Assembly: GCF_000716535.1 (NCBI RefSeq) | Contig: NZ_JNWV01000003.1 | Coordinates: forward strand, 202,285-266,284 | DNA: 64,000 nucleotides | Origin: Streptomyces flaveolus | Lineage (GTDB): Bacteria > Actinomycetota > Actinomycetes > Streptomycetales > Streptomycetaceae | Direction: 5' to 3' | In this document: in pieces, positions 49,503 to 58,615 of the stretch | How the letters are laid out: each line of letters begins with the position of its first letter | Numbering within the stretch: the stretch's first letter is position 1 | Position numbers and translations under genes: made by a program | Notes under the pieces: generated by a model | Told to the model about the DNA's origin: nothing | Databases searched by the model: none | Seen by the model: the letters and a program-made list of their open reading frames with translations, nothing else

Positions 49503-50879
49503 ATGCGGCACGCACGACGACGGGTCGTCCGGCGAGTGACACGGCTGGCGGCGGTCGGCGGACTCCTCCTGGGGGGCGCGATGGTCACCCAGGCGGCCAT
49601 GGCGAGCGAGACCCCGCCCGCCTCCGCCAGACCGCTCGCCGCCACCGGCGACACCGGCGCCGCGCTGGTGGCGCGGCTCGGCACCGCCCGTACGGCGGGC
49701 AACTGGATCGGCGCCGACGGGCGTACCGTCGTGGCGGTGACCGACGAGACGGCGGCGCGGGAGGTGCGGCGGGCCGGGGCGGAGGCGAAGGTCGTGCCGC
49801 ACAGCATGAACGAGCTGAAGTCGGCGACGGCGACGCTGCGTTCGGCCCCGCGGGTGCCGGGCACGGCCTGGGCGGTGGACTACCGGACCAACAGGGTCGT
49901 GGTGCGGGCGGACCGCACGGTCTCCGCCGGGGACTGGTCCCGGCTGACCCGGGTCGCCACGGGGATCGGCAGTTTCGTGCACATGGAGCGCACGAAGGGC
50001 ACGTTCACCACACGGCTGAACGGCGCGCAGCCGATCCTGTCGACGGGCGGTCGCTGCTCGGCCGGGTTCAATGTCACCGACGGGCAGTCCGACTTCATCC
50101 TCACCGCCGGCCACTGCGGGCCCGCCGGGTCCACCTGGTTCGCAGACAACCAGGGCGACCAGCAGCTCGGCAGGACCGTGAACAGTTCCTTCCCGGGCAG
50201 TGACTTCTCGCTCGTGCAGTACGCCGACGGCAAGGCCGGGGCGGGCGCCGACGTCGTCGCGATCGGCGGCGGCAAGGGGGTGCGGATCACGGGGGCCGCC
50301 GATCCGGCGGTGGGACAGCGGGTGTTCCGCAGCGGCAGCACCAGCGGTCTGCGGGACGGCCAGGTCACCGCGCTGAACGCGACCGTCAACTACCCGGAGG
50401 GCACGGTCACCGGGCTCATCGAGACCACCGTGTGCGCCGAACCGGGCGACAGCGGCGGCCCCTTGTTCTCCGAGGGCGTCGCGCTGGGCGTGACCTCGGG
50501 CGGCAACGGCGACTGCACGGCGGGCGGTACGACGTTCTTCCAGCCGGTGACCAAGGCACTGACGGCGCTCGGGGTCAGGCTGATCGTGTCGGCGCAGAAC
50601 GCGGGCGGCGCCCCGGGCGGCACCTCCTCCCCCGCGCCGGCGGCCTCGGCGGCCCAGGGCGCGATGGCGCCGAACGCGGCCTCGCCCGGCTCCGCGGCGC
50701 CGGTCACGGGCGCGTCGGAGGGCAGCACTCTGCTGGCGCGGCTGACCGACACCCGGAACGTCGGGCCGGGGCTGCTGGTCATCGCGGGCAGTCTGATCGC
50801 GCTGGTGGCGACCCGGTACATCCGGGCCGAACAGGACCGCAAGGCGTACCAGCGCTACTACTCGGCGACGTGGGGCTGA
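49503..50879 (+). CDS. Streptogrisin-like S1 serine protease with C-terminal membrane anchor
   Basis: A 458-residue exported chymotrypsin-fold protease. A signal peptide (about 1-35) and an alpha-lytic-type pro-region (about 45-180; EVRRAGAEAKVVPHS) precede the mature domain. The triad is visible: His in TAGHC (about 203), Asp in GSDFSL (about 234), Ser in GDSGGP (about 317). Paired cysteines around CSAGF and TAGHC suggest disulfides. Unlike secreted streptogrisins, it continues with a Ser/Pro/Ala linker and a hydrophobic helix (about 418-438) and short basic tail, so it is probably held on the cell surface. The start at 49503 follows GGGAG. Substrate unknown. Confidence 0.88.
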   Translation: MRHARRRVVRRVTRLAAVGGLLLGGAMVTQAAMASETPPASARPLAATGDTGAALVARLGTARTAGNWIGADGRTVVAVTDETAAREVRRAGAEAKVVPHSMNELKSATATLRSAPRVPGTAWAVDYRTNRVVVRADRTVSAGDWSRLTRVATGIGSFVHMERTKGTFTTRLNGAQPILSTGGRCSAGFNVTDGQSDFILTAGHCGPAGSTWFADNQGDQQLGRTVNSSFPGSDFSLVQYADGKAGAGADVVAIGGGKGVRITGAADPAVGQRVFRSGSTSGLRDGQVTALNATVNYPEGTVTGLIETTVCAEPGDSGGPLFSEGVALGVTSGGNGDCTAGGTTFFQPVTKALTALGVRLIVSAQNAGGAPGGTSSPAPAASAAQGAMAPNAASPGSAAPVTGASEGSTLLARLTDTRNVGPGLLVIAGSLIALVATRYIRAEQDRKAYQRYYSATWG

Positions 50880-50924
50880 CGGAGGGCACGGAGGAACACC
50901 GAAGGGCCCAAGGTACGACCAGAA

Positions 50925-50950
50925 GGGCACCCGTGCGGTCACGGGTGCCC
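50925..50950. terminator. Bidirectional hairpin terminator
   Basis: A perfect 11-bp stem GGGCACCCGTG / CACGGGTGCCC with a CGGT loop, between the convergent protease gene and the 57-aa protein gene. Confidence 0.7.
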
Positions 50951-50982
50951 CGGACGGTTCGGCGCGGGGTGCGCGGGGTCGG

Positions 50983-51156
50983 TCAGGCCGCCCGGTGAGG
51001 CTGCGGGGCCGCGGCGGCCCACTCCATCACGAGGCGCTGGTACTCCGCGCGCTGCTCGGTGGTCAGTGTCCCGCCCGACCGGCGCCACAGGGCCCGGATC
51101 TCCTCGTTGACCTCCGCGGCCGATCGCTCGGAAACGGCTTCAACAGTGGTGGACAT
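50983..51156 (-). CDS. Small conserved hypothetical protein
   Basis: A 57-residue soluble, helical protein (SAAEVNEEIRALWRRSGGTL, TTEQRAEYQRLVMEW). Similar short proteins are common in Streptomyces. An ATG three codons upstream (51165) is also possible. No membrane segment or known domain. It lies between the protease gene's terminator and a ROK regulator gene on the same strand. Confidence 0.6.
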   Translation of the reverse strand: MSTTVEAVSERSAAEVNEEIRALWRRSGGTLTTEQRAEYQRLVMEWAAAAPQPHRAA

Positions 51157-51279
51157 GCTGTGAAGCATATGCCGATCGGGGTGAAGGCGCTGTGGGTAAG
51201 TGCCCGCGATACGGACATTTCGGACCGTGTTACTCATCACGTCAATGTGTCAACCGGAAGCAGGAGTTCAGTGCCCCGC

Positions 51280-52440
51280 TCACCCTCCCGCACGTCCCCC
51301 GGTCCCGCCGAGCACCAGCACCTGGATGGCCAGCACGGCCGCGCCGCGCGCCCAGTCGTGGAAGTCGGACACCTTCGTCTCCAGGTCCACCGGGGCGGCC
51401 AGCGGGTGCCGGTGGGAGCGGATGGTGTCGCGGACCGTGTGCCCCGCCACATCCATCAGGCCGACCCCCTCTCCGGCGAGCAGGATCTTCTGCGGCATGG
51501 CGAAGTTGGCGATCTGCGCGACGAGGGTGCCGAGGGCGCGGGCGGCCTCGTCGACGACCCGGAAGGCCATGGGCTCGCCGGCGGCGGCACCGGCGAGGAT
51601 CTCCTCGTAGCCGATGTCCCGGCCGGTGGCGGCGCGGACCTGGTAGCGGATGCTGGGGATGGTGAGCAACGACACGGCGCTGCCCCGGGCGCCCTCGGGG
51701 GTGAGCGGGCCGTACGGGTCGATGATCCAGTGCCGGCCGAAACCGCGGTCCTCCTCGTCGTACGGCACCCGTGTGCCGCCGAGCACCAGCCCGTAGCCGA
51801 TGCCCGCGCCGATGGTCAGGACGGCGAAGCGGTCGAGTCCCCGGCCCGCGCCGAACCAGGTCTCGGCCTCCACCAGGGCGGCGACGTCGTTCTCCACGAC
51901 GACCGGCAGCCCGGTGCGCTCGCGGACGAGCGTGCCGAGCGGCACGTCCCGCCAGCCGAGGAAGGCCGACTCGCCGACCACCGCGCGCTCGCGCACCCGT
52001 CCGCCCACGCCGATGCCGATGCCCACCAGGGCGGGATGCCGGGCGGCCAGTTCGGTGGTCATCTCCGCCAGCAGAGCGGCGACGGCGTCCGGGTCGTGCG
52101 TGGTCAGCGGGCGGTCCAGCCGGTCGGTGACCTCGCTGCGCAGGGTGGTGACGACGCCGTAGACACTGTCGGCGGTGATCTTGAACCCGAGGAAGGAGCG
52201 GGACTCGGCGACGATGTCGAGGGGCTGCGACGGGCGCCCCTGCCGACTCCCGCCCGCCCCGCCCGTCTCGGCGGCCTCCACCAGCAGCCCGGACTCGATG
52301 AGCGGTTTGGTCAGCCGGGTGAGGCTGCCCTGGGAGAGGCGCAGCCGCCGGGCCAGCTCGGTGCGGGACAGTGGGCCGTGCACGAGCACCTCGATCGCCA
52401 CGGAGCGCTCCGCGGGACTCAGCGGCAGCCAGCTCGTCAT
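51280..52440 (-). CDS. ROK-family transcriptional regulator
   Basis: A 386-residue regulator with an N-terminal winged HTH (about 8-75; PLSRTELARRLRLSQGSLTRL) and a sugar-kinase-like ROK domain (about 95-380; GIGIGVGGRVRERAVV, LPVVVENDVAALVEAETWFGAG, FAVLTIGAGIGYGLVL). The ROK metal-binding HxCxxC motif region is degenerate: the sequence reads EDRGFGRHWIIDPYG without paired cysteines. The start at 52440 follows GGGAGG. It is divergent from a Gfo/Idh/MocA oxidoreductase gene across 110 bp and likely regulates it, perhaps responding to a sugar. Confidence 0.88.
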   Translation of the reverse strand: MTSWLPLSPAERSVAIEVLVHGPLSRTELARRLRLSQGSLTRLTKPLIESGLLVEAAETGGAGGSRQGRPSQPLDIVAESRSFLGFKITADSVYGVVTTLRSEVTDRLDRPLTTHDPDAVAALLAEMTTELAARHPALVGIGIGVGGRVRERAVVGESAFLGWRDVPLGTLVRERTGLPVVVENDVAALVEAETWFGAGRGLDRFAVLTIGAGIGYGLVLGGTRVPYDEEDRGFGRHWIIDPYGPLTPEGARGSAVSLLTIPSIRYQVRAATGRDIGYEEILAGAAAGEPMAFRVVDEAARALGTLVAQIANFAMPQKILLAGEGVGLMDVAGHTVRDTIRSHRHPLAAPVDLETKVSDFHDWARGAAVLAIQVLVLGGTGGRAGG

Positions 52441-52550
52441 GGAAGCCAACCTCCCCTTTTTCTTCCGGTACAGAAGTAACGCGGCCAGCATATGACGGCA
52501 AGCCCGAGGGAAAACGGTTCTGACGGGACCCTTGACGGCTGAATTGTTCC

Positions 52551-53810
52551 GTGGCGAAAGTAATGCGCATGACTTTCTCCCTCGGTCTCGTCGGCGCCGG
52601 GCAGTTCTCCGGGCAGTTCTCCACCCTCTTCCAGGCCCATCCCGGCGTCCGTGACGTCTATGTCACCGACCTGCTGCCCGAGCGGGCCGAGCGGCTCGCC
52701 GCCGCGCAGGGGCTCGCGGGCACGTTCCCGTCGTACGAGGCGATGCTGGAGTCGCCCGCGGTCGACGCGGTGGCGATCTTCACCCAGCGCTGGACCCACG
52801 GACCGCTGGTCGTCCAGGGGCTGGCCGCGGGAAAGCACGTCTACTCGGCCGTCCCCATGGCGATCACCGTGGACGAGATGGCCGCGATCATCGACGCCGT
52901 CCGGGCCACCGGGCTGACGTACATGATGGGCGAGACCAGCCACTACCACCCGGCGACCGTGCACGCCCGCAACCAGATCGCGGCGGGTGCCTTCGGCCGG
53001 CTGTTCTACGCCGAGGGCGACTACGTCCACGACATGGACCTCGGGTTCTACGACGCCTACCGGTACAGCGGCGGCGAGAACTGGAAGGAGACCGCCAGCT
53101 ATCCCCCGCTGCTGTACCCGACGCACGCGGTGGGCGGGGTGCTCGGGGCCTGGCGGACGCACGCGGTCAGCGTGTCCGCGATCGGTGTGCGCGACGAGCG
53201 CGGCGACGGCGTCTTCGACCGTTCGGTCAGCCGGTTCGACAACGACGTGTCCAACGCGACCGCCCTGTTCGAGGTGGCGGGCGGCGGATCGTTCCGTACG
53301 AACGAGTTCCGCAGGGTCGGCTACCCCTCGCACATCCGCGAGTCCCGGTTCCGGTTCTTCGGAACGGAGGCCAGCATGGAACAGCTCGCGACGGTGGCGC
53401 TGTGGCAGGACAAGAAGGGGGTCGAGGACATCAGCGAGCTGCTGGAGCCGAAGCCGACCCTGGCCCCCGACGACCCGTCGCTGGCGCACATCGCGCCGGA
53501 GCTGCGGGCGGCCTTCACCTCCGGCTCGGCGCCGGTGCACGACCGGTCACGGCTGCCACGGGAGTTCGACCACCTGCACAACGGGCACGAGGGCAGCCAC
53601 CACTTCCTGGTGGACGACTTCGTCACCGCCGTCACCACGCGGACGCTGCCGCCGGTGAACGCGTGGGTGGCCGCCCGCTACACCCTGCCGGGCGTCATCG
53701 CACACGAATCGGCACGGCAGGGCGGCGTCCGGCTGGAGATCCCCGACTTCGGGGACGCCCCGGAGCGTGACGGGGCCCGGCGGGCTCAGGTGCCGGGCTT
53801 GCGGCCGTAG
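52551..53810 (+). CDS. Gfo/Idh/MocA-family oxidoreductase
   Basis: A 419-residue NAD(P)-dependent dehydrogenase of sugars or cyclitols. The Rossmann opening is LGLVGAGQFSGQFSTLF. AAGKHVYSAVPMAI carries the family's usual substrate-adjacent strand (often GKHVxCEKP in relatives; here the Lys-Pro is replaced by VP, so the catalytic Lys should be checked). TYMMGETSHYHPATVHARN and YPTHAVGGVLGAWR follow. The GTG at 52551 is used; ATGs at 52563 and 52569 are alternatives. Its divergent ROK regulator suggests a sugar-catabolic role. Its 3' end overlaps the convergent L,D-transpeptidase gene by 25 bp. Confidence 0.85.
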   Translation: MAKVMRMTFSLGLVGAGQFSGQFSTLFQAHPGVRDVYVTDLLPERAERLAAAQGLAGTFPSYEAMLESPAVDAVAIFTQRWTHGPLVVQGLAAGKHVYSAVPMAITVDEMAAIIDAVRATGLTYMMGETSHYHPATVHARNQIAAGAFGRLFYAEGDYVHDMDLGFYDAYRYSGGENWKETASYPPLLYPTHAVGGVLGAWRTHAVSVSAIGVRDERGDGVFDRSVSRFDNDVSNATALFEVAGGGSFRTNEFRRVGYPSHIRESRFRFFGTEASMEQLATVALWQDKKGVEDISELLEPKPTLAPDDPSLAHIAPELRAAFTSGSAPVHDRSRLPREFDHLHNGHEGSHHFLVDDFVTAVTTRTLPPVNAWVAARYTLPGVIAHESARQGGVRLEIPDFGDAPERDGARRAQVPGLRP

Positions 53811-54481
53811 ACGAAGACGTCGTCACCGTTCTTCAGCAGCGACCAGTACTTCTTGGCGGTCGTGGTGGTGATGTTGACGCAGCCGTGCGAACCGGGCGGG
53901 TTCCACATGCTCAGGCCGACCGAGTGGAAGGCCTGGCCGCCGTCGAAGAACTGGCTGTAGGGCATCGGCACGTTGTAGATGGTGGAGACGTGGTCGATGT
54001 CCCGCCAGTAGATCTTCTTCAGGCCGGTGCGGGTCTCGTAGCCGTCGCGTCCGGTGCGCACCGGCACCGGGCCGTAGACGAGCCGGCTGCCGTCCTGGAT
54101 CCAGCTGAGCTGGAGCGTGAGGTTCACGCAGGCGATGCGGCCCTTGTTCACCGGGCACTTGCCGTCCTTGTTCGGCTTGTTCCCGACGGCCTTCTGCTTG
54201 TTCATCAGGTCCATCACGCCCCAGGTGACGGGACCGGCGTAGCCGATGTTGGGCGTGATGCCGTGCTTGTTCTGGAAGGCCTGGATGGCCTTGCAGTCGG
54301 CGGCGGACTGCTTGCCGTCGACCGGCCGGCCCAGGAACTTCTCCACCTGCTTCTGGTACGGCCCCGTGCTCGTGGTGCAGCTCGCGGCCTGGGCCGGCGC
54401 CGCGGTGAGGGCGAGCGCCAGCGGCGCCACCAGTCCCGTGACGCCCAGCGCGACCGCACCTCTTCTGCCTATGACCCCCAT
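53786..54481 (-). CDS. Secreted L,D-transpeptidase (YkuD) family protein
   Basis: A 231-residue exported enzyme that forms 3-3 cross-links or anchors proteins in peptidoglycan. Signal peptide about 1-33 (LTAAPAQA cleavage region). A peptidoglycan-binding-like helical region (about 35-100; KQVEKFLGRPVDGKQSAADC) is followed by the YkuD domain with the catalytic SHGCVN motif (His about 198, Cys about 200). Paired cysteines elsewhere suggest disulfides. It shares 25 bp of 3' end with the oxidoreductase gene on the other strand. Confidence 0.88.
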   Translation of the reverse strand: MGVIGRRGAVALGVTGLVAPLALALTAAPAQAASCTTSTGPYQKQVEKFLGRPVDGKQSAADCKAIQAFQNKHGITPNIGYAGPVTWGVMDLMNKQKAVGNKPNKDGKCPVNKGRIACVNLTLQLSWIQDGSRLVYGPVPVRTGRDGYETRTGLKKIYWRDIDHVSTIYNVPMPYSQFFDGGQAFHSVGLSMWNPPGSHGCVNITTTTAKKYWSLLKNGDDVFVYGRKPGT

Positions 54482-54683
54482 GGCGGCCTCTCCCCTTCCC
54501 CTTGTGCCCGTTCGGTTCGCCCGGGCCTCCCCGGTGCCCTCCAGCGCGATTCCCGCGATGTCGGACTACTAGACCCGGCCGGGCCGGAGATGGTTGTGGT
54601 TCCGGCCAGGCTGTGACGAAACGGTGAACTTCCGGCCGTACGGCACCTCGGGCGGTGAGCGGTGACCGTCTACGCTGCGCCGC

Positions 54684-56072
54684 ATGCACCCCGCTCTCGC
54701 CGACGACCTCGCCCGGCTCCCCGAACTCCTCCAGGCCGCCCGTGATCTCGCCGTCCGGGAGGTGACGGGGCTCGCCGAGCGGCCGGTCGCCGCGCCCGGA
54801 CCGGCGCCCGGGCGGGCCCCGCTCCCCGCCTCGGGCGCGGGCGGTGACGGCGCCCTCGCCCGGTTCGCCGAGCGCTGGGCGCCCGGTTTCTCCGGTTCCG
54901 CCGGCCCGCGCTACCTGGGCTTCGTCACCGGCGGCGCCACGCCCGCGGCGGTCGCCGGCGACTGGCTGACCTCCGCGTTCGACCAGAACCTGTCCGGGGC
55001 GGGCGGTTCCTGGGCGCAGGAGCTGGAGCGGGAGACGGTGTCGTGGCTGCGCGAGCTGTTCGGGCTGAGCGAGGCCCACAGCGGGGCGTTCGTGACGGGC
55101 GCGACGATGTCGAACGCGGTCGGGCTCGCGATCGGCCGGGAGTGGGCCGGCGAGCGGCTGGGCGTGGACGTCTCCCGGGCGGGCGCCGCGGCGCTGGGGC
55201 CGCTCGACGTGCTCTCCGGCAGCCCGCACTCCAGCATCACGAAGGCGATGTCGGTGCTGGGCCTGGGCCGGGACCGGCTGCGGCCGGTGCCGCTGCTGCC
55301 CGGCAACCGGGAGGCCGCCGACGTGACCGCGCTGGAGACGGCGCTGGCCGCGCGGGCGGGCCGGCCGGTGATCGTGGTCGCGAACGCGGGCACCGTGAAC
55401 ACCGTCGACTTCGACGATCTGCGGGCCGTCGCGGCGCTGAAGGAGCGCTACGACTTCTGGCTGCACGTGGACGCGGCGTTCGGCGCCTTCGCCGCGCTCT
55501 CCCCGGAACACGCCACGCTGGTCGACGGGCTCGACGCGGCCGACTCGGTCTGCGTGGACCTGCACAAGTGGCTGAACGTCCCCTATGACGCGGCCGTCCA
55601 GTTCACCCGGCGGCGCGATCTGCAGGTGGCGGTGTTCCACAACGCCTCGCCGTATCTGGGCCTGCCCGACGGCGATCCCGACTTCCTGCACCTCACCCCG
55701 GAGAACTCGCGCCGGCTGCGGGCCCTGCCGGCCTGGTTCTCGCTGGTGGCGTACGGGCGGGACGGGCACCGGGAGGTCGTGGAGCGGAACGTGGCGCTCG
55801 CCCGCCGGCTCGGCGCGGGCGTCGACGCGCTGCCGGGCCTCACCCTGCTGGCCCCGGTCCGGCTCAACGTCGTCTGCTTCACCCTCGCCACGGACCCGTC
55901 GCCGGAGCGGGTGGCGGCGCTGGCCCAGGCCGTCGCCGCGACCGGGGAGGCGTACGTGCCGCCGACGGTGTACGGCGGGGTGCCCGGGCTGCGCGCCGCG
56001 TTCAGCAACTGGCGGACCACGGAGGCCGACACGGACCGGGTGCTCGCCGCGCTGGCGGCGGCCTCGGGCTGA
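54684..56072 (+). CDS. PLP-dependent group II decarboxylase-like enzyme
   Basis: A 462-residue enzyme of the fold-type I aromatic/glutamate decarboxylase group. PLP Lys lies in VDLHKWLNVPYD (about 295). Upstream are GFVTGGATPAAVAGDWL, GAFVTGATMSNAVGLAIGREW and WLHVDAAFGAFAAL, typical of the family. The start at 54684 is in good agreement with domain position. It is convergent with the SDR gene. Whether it decarboxylates an aromatic amino acid, glutamate or another substrate is undetermined. Confidence 0.85.
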   Translation: MHPALADDLARLPELLQAARDLAVREVTGLAERPVAAPGPAPGRAPLPASGAGGDGALARFAERWAPGFSGSAGPRYLGFVTGGATPAAVAGDWLTSAFDQNLSGAGGSWAQELERETVSWLRELFGLSEAHSGAFVTGATMSNAVGLAIGREWAGERLGVDVSRAGAAALGPLDVLSGSPHSSITKAMSVLGLGRDRLRPVPLLPGNREAADVTALETALAARAGRPVIVVANAGTVNTVDFDDLRAVAALKERYDFWLHVDAAFGAFAALSPEHATLVDGLDAADSVCVDLHKWLNVPYDAAVQFTRRRDLQVAVFHNASPYLGLPDGDPDFLHLTPENSRRLRALPAWFSLVAYGRDGHREVVERNVALARRLGAGVDALPGLTLLAPVRLNVVCFTLATDPSPERVAALAQAVAATGEAYVPPTVYGGVPGLRAAFSNWRTTEADTDRVLAALAAASG

Positions 56073-56075
56073 GGG

Positions 56076-56867
56076 TCAGGAGGTGTGTTGGACGGCCGCG
56101 CGGAAGCCGGTGTTGACGGCGGTGAGGCCGCCGTCGACCACGAGCGAGGTCCCGGTGATCCAGGCGGCGTCGCGCGAGGCGAGGAAGGCGACGGCGGCCG
56201 CGACGTCCTCCGGCTCGCCGACCCGGCCGAGCGGGTACAGGGGGCGGACGGCGTCGAGTTCGTCGTCCCGCCCTTCCCAGGCGGAGGTGCGGACCGTGCC
56301 CGGCACGACGAGGTTGACCCGCACGCCCCGGGGCGCCGCGTGCCCGGCGAGGGTGCGGGTGAGCGAGCCGAGGCCTGCCTTGGCGGCGCTGTAGCCGTGG
56401 TTGCCGAAGTCCTGCAGACCGTTGACGGAGCCGATGCCGACGATGGCCCCTCGTCCGGAGGCCGCGAGGTGCGGCAGGGCGGCGCGGCAGCAGCGGTAGG
56501 CGCCGGTGAGGGTGATGTCCAGGTCGCGCGCCCATGCCTCGTCGGGGTCGTCCTCGAAGAGCCGGGCGTCCGACGTGCAGTGGGCGGCGCTGTTGACCAG
56601 CACGTCGAGCGAGCCGAACGCGGTGACGGCGTGGGCGACGGCCGCCTCGACGGCGGCGCGGTCGGCCACGTCACAGGCGAACGCCTCGGCGGCGAGGCCC
56701 TGTCGGCGCAAGGCGGAGGCGGTCCGTTCGGCCTCGGCCAGGTCCCGGTCGGTGACCAGGACCCGGCCGCCCTCCTCGGCGAGCCGCCGGGCGACGGCCG
56801 CACCGATGCCGCGGGCGCCGCCCGTGACGAGAACTCCGTGTCCTGCGAAGCGAGTCGGATCAGTCAT
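56076..56867 (-). CDS. SDR-family oxidoreductase
   Basis: A 263-residue classical short-chain dehydrogenase. NAD(P)-binding TGGARGIG (residues 15-22), NSAAH in place of the usual NNAG, catalytic Ser near GIGSVNG, and YSAAK (Tyr/Lys pair). The C-terminus ends ITGTSLVVDGG, typical. It acts on an unidentified alcohol or ketone. It lies 53 bp from a second SDR gene in the same orientation, so both may be transcribed together. Confidence 0.9.
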   Translation of the reverse strand: MTDPTRFAGHGVLVTGGARGIGAAVARRLAEEGGRVLVTDRDLAEAERTASALRRQGLAAEAFACDVADRAAVEAAVAHAVTAFGSLDVLVNSAAHCTSDARLFEDDPDEAWARDLDITLTGAYRCCRAALPHLAASGRGAIVGIGSVNGLQDFGNHGYSAAKAGLGSLTRTLAGHAAPRGVRVNLVVPGTVRTSAWEGRDDELDAVRPLYPLGRVGEPEDVAAAVAFLASRDAAWITGTSLVVDGGLTAVNTGFRAAVQHTS

Positions 56868-56919
56868 GGGCCGACGGTACGGCTCCCCGGGCGCCCTTTC
56901 ACCGGTTCGGCACCCGGTT

Positions 56920-57834
56920 TCACCGGTATCCGGTGACGTCCGCCGGCTTGCCCGCGTCCTGCACCTCGACCAGGTAGCGCCAGGCGTCCGGCCGGCTGCC
57001 GTCGAGGTCGGTGAAGCCGTACACCCGGGCGAGGTGGCCGCTGGAGAGCGACCGGCCGTTGAACCGGGCCACGTCCGGGTCGGCGGCCAGGGCGGCGACG
57101 GCCCGGCCGGTGAAGCGGGGGGTCTCGGAGATGGCGAAGTGGGGTTCGCGCGCCAGGGCGTCCCGCCAGTTCTCCTCGCGGACGCCGTACGCGTCGAGCA
57201 TGAGCTCGGAACGCATCCAGCCCGGGGTGAGGGCGACCGCGGTGGCGCCGCGCGGGCCGAGTTCGTGGCCGAGGGCGAAGGCCATGCGCAGCACGGAGGT
57301 CTTGGCGAGGTCGTAGAAGAGGTTCACCCGGTAGGTGTCACGGTTGTAGTCGGCGGTGCCGTCGGTGACCTCGACGACCAGGCCGCCGGGCCGGCGGAGC
57401 AGCAACGGCAGGGCGTAGTGGCTGGTGACGGCGTGCGTCTCGACCGCGAGGCGGAGCAGCCGGAGGCCGTTGTCGAGGTCGTGCTCCCACACGGGGGTGT
57501 CCCACTCGAAGAGCTTCTCGCCGCCCCAGATGTCGTTGACGAGGACGTCCAGGTGGCCCTGCTCGTCCGCGACGCGGTCCACCAGGTCTCGTACGGCGGA
57601 CTTGTCGAGGTGGTCGGCGACCACGGCGATGCCCTGCCCGCCGGCCGCCGTGACGAGGTCGGCCGTGTCCTCGATGGTCTCGGGACGGTCGTACTCCGAG
57701 CGGTGGGCGCGGGTGCTGCGGCCGGTGACGTAGACGGTGGCCCCGGCCGCGCCGAGTTCCACGGCGATGCCCCGTCCGGCGCCCCGGGTCGCCCCGGCGA
57801 CCAGCGCCACCTTGCCTTCCAGCGGTCCTGACAT
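56920..57834 (-). CDS. SDR-family oxidoreductase (extended, DHRS1-like)
   Basis: A 304-residue short-chain dehydrogenase with NAD(P)-binding AGATRGAG (residues 13-20), DVLVNDIWGG in the NNAG position and YDLAK (Tyr/Lys pair). The insert after DIWGGEKLFEWDTP and the late LTPGWMRSELMLD resemble DHRS1-like members. The ATG at 57834 follows GGAGG; an upstream in-frame ATG is less likely. It precedes the other SDR on the same strand. The substrate is unknown. Confidence 0.88.
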   Translation of the reverse strand: MSGPLEGKVALVAGATRGAGRGIAVELGAAGATVYVTGRSTRAHRSEYDRPETIEDTADLVTAAGGQGIAVVADHLDKSAVRDLVDRVADEQGHLDVLVNDIWGGEKLFEWDTPVWEHDLDNGLRLLRLAVETHAVTSHYALPLLLRRPGGLVVEVTDGTADYNRDTYRVNLFYDLAKTSVLRMAFALGHELGPRGATAVALTPGWMRSELMLDAYGVREENWRDALAREPHFAISETPRFTGRAVAALAADPDVARFNGRSLSSGHLARVYGFTDLDGSRPDAWRYLVEVQDAGKPADVTGYR

Positions 57835-57985
57835 GTCCGGCCTCCCGTGCGGTACGACTGCGGTACGACTGCTGTCGTCGTCCACTGTCGCCGGGAAGCC
57901 GGACATCTTCTGTCGCCTTTTACGCGGACCCCCGCGGTGCGCCGCCTCCGGACTCAGTGGCCGCGGATCTCGGTGTCCGCGGGAC

Positions 57986-58615
57986 TCAGTGGCCGCGGGC
58001 GATCCACTCCTCCAGGTGGGGTGCCTCGTCGCCGATGGTGGTGCCGTCCCCGTGCCCGGTGAGGACCTTGGTCTCCGGCGGGAGGGTGAGGAGGCGGTTG
58101 CGGAGGGAGTCGATGATGGTCGGGAAGTGCGAGTAGGAGCGCCCGGTGGCTCCGGGGCCGCCCTTGAAGAGGGTGTCGCCCGTGAACACGGTGCCGAGAC
58201 CGGGGTCGTACAGGCAGACGGCGCCGGGGGCGTGTCCGGGGGTGTGCAGGACGGTGAGGTCGGCGCCGGCGGCCTCGATGACCTGGCCGTCGAGGAGGTG
58301 CCGGTCGGGGTCCCGGTGCGGGTGGGTCTGCTTCCACAGCGCCAGGTCGTCGGGGTGCAGCCAGATGGTGGCGCCGGTGAGGGCGGCGAGTTCCGGTGCC
58401 GCGTTGATGTGGTCGTTATGGGCGTGCGTGCACACGATGGCGGTCAGGCGCCGGTCGTCGACGGCGCGGGCGATGGCCTCGGCGTCGTGGGCGGCGTCGA
58501 TGACGACCACCTCCCGCTCGTCGCCGACGATCCACACGTTGTTCTCCACGTCCCAGGTGCCGCCGTCGAGGGTGAACTGCCCGGACGTGACGAGGCGTTC
58601 GATGCGCACGGTCAT
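57986..58615 (-). CDS. Metallo-beta-lactamase-fold hydrolase, partner of mycothiol dehydrogenase
   Basis: A 209-residue binuclear zinc hydrolase with the signature THAHNDH, TPGHAPG and FTGDTLFKGGPG. Its start overlaps the dehydrogenase stop by one base (TGATG), so translation is coupled. Since the adjacent enzyme makes S-formylmycothiol, this protein is likely the thioester hydrolase or a mycothiol-conjugate hydrolase completing formaldehyde conversion to formate. The role is inferred from position and family. Confidence 0.85.
   Translation of the reverse strand: MTVRIERLVTSGQFTLDGGTWDVENNVWIVGDEREVVVIDAAHDAEAIARAVDDRRLTAIVCTHAHNDHINAAPELAALTGATIWLHPDDLALWKQTHPHRDPDRHLLDGQVIEAAGADLTVLHTPGHAPGAVCLYDPGLGTVFTGDTLFKGGPGATGRSYSHFPTIIDSLRNRLLTLPPETKVLTGHGDGTTIGDEAPHLEEWIARGH

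Noticed and set aside
54246..54572. Possible plus-strand gene opposite the L,D-transpeptidase
   Set aside because: Lies antisense to a gene with signal peptide and catalytic SHGCVN; no domain of its own.
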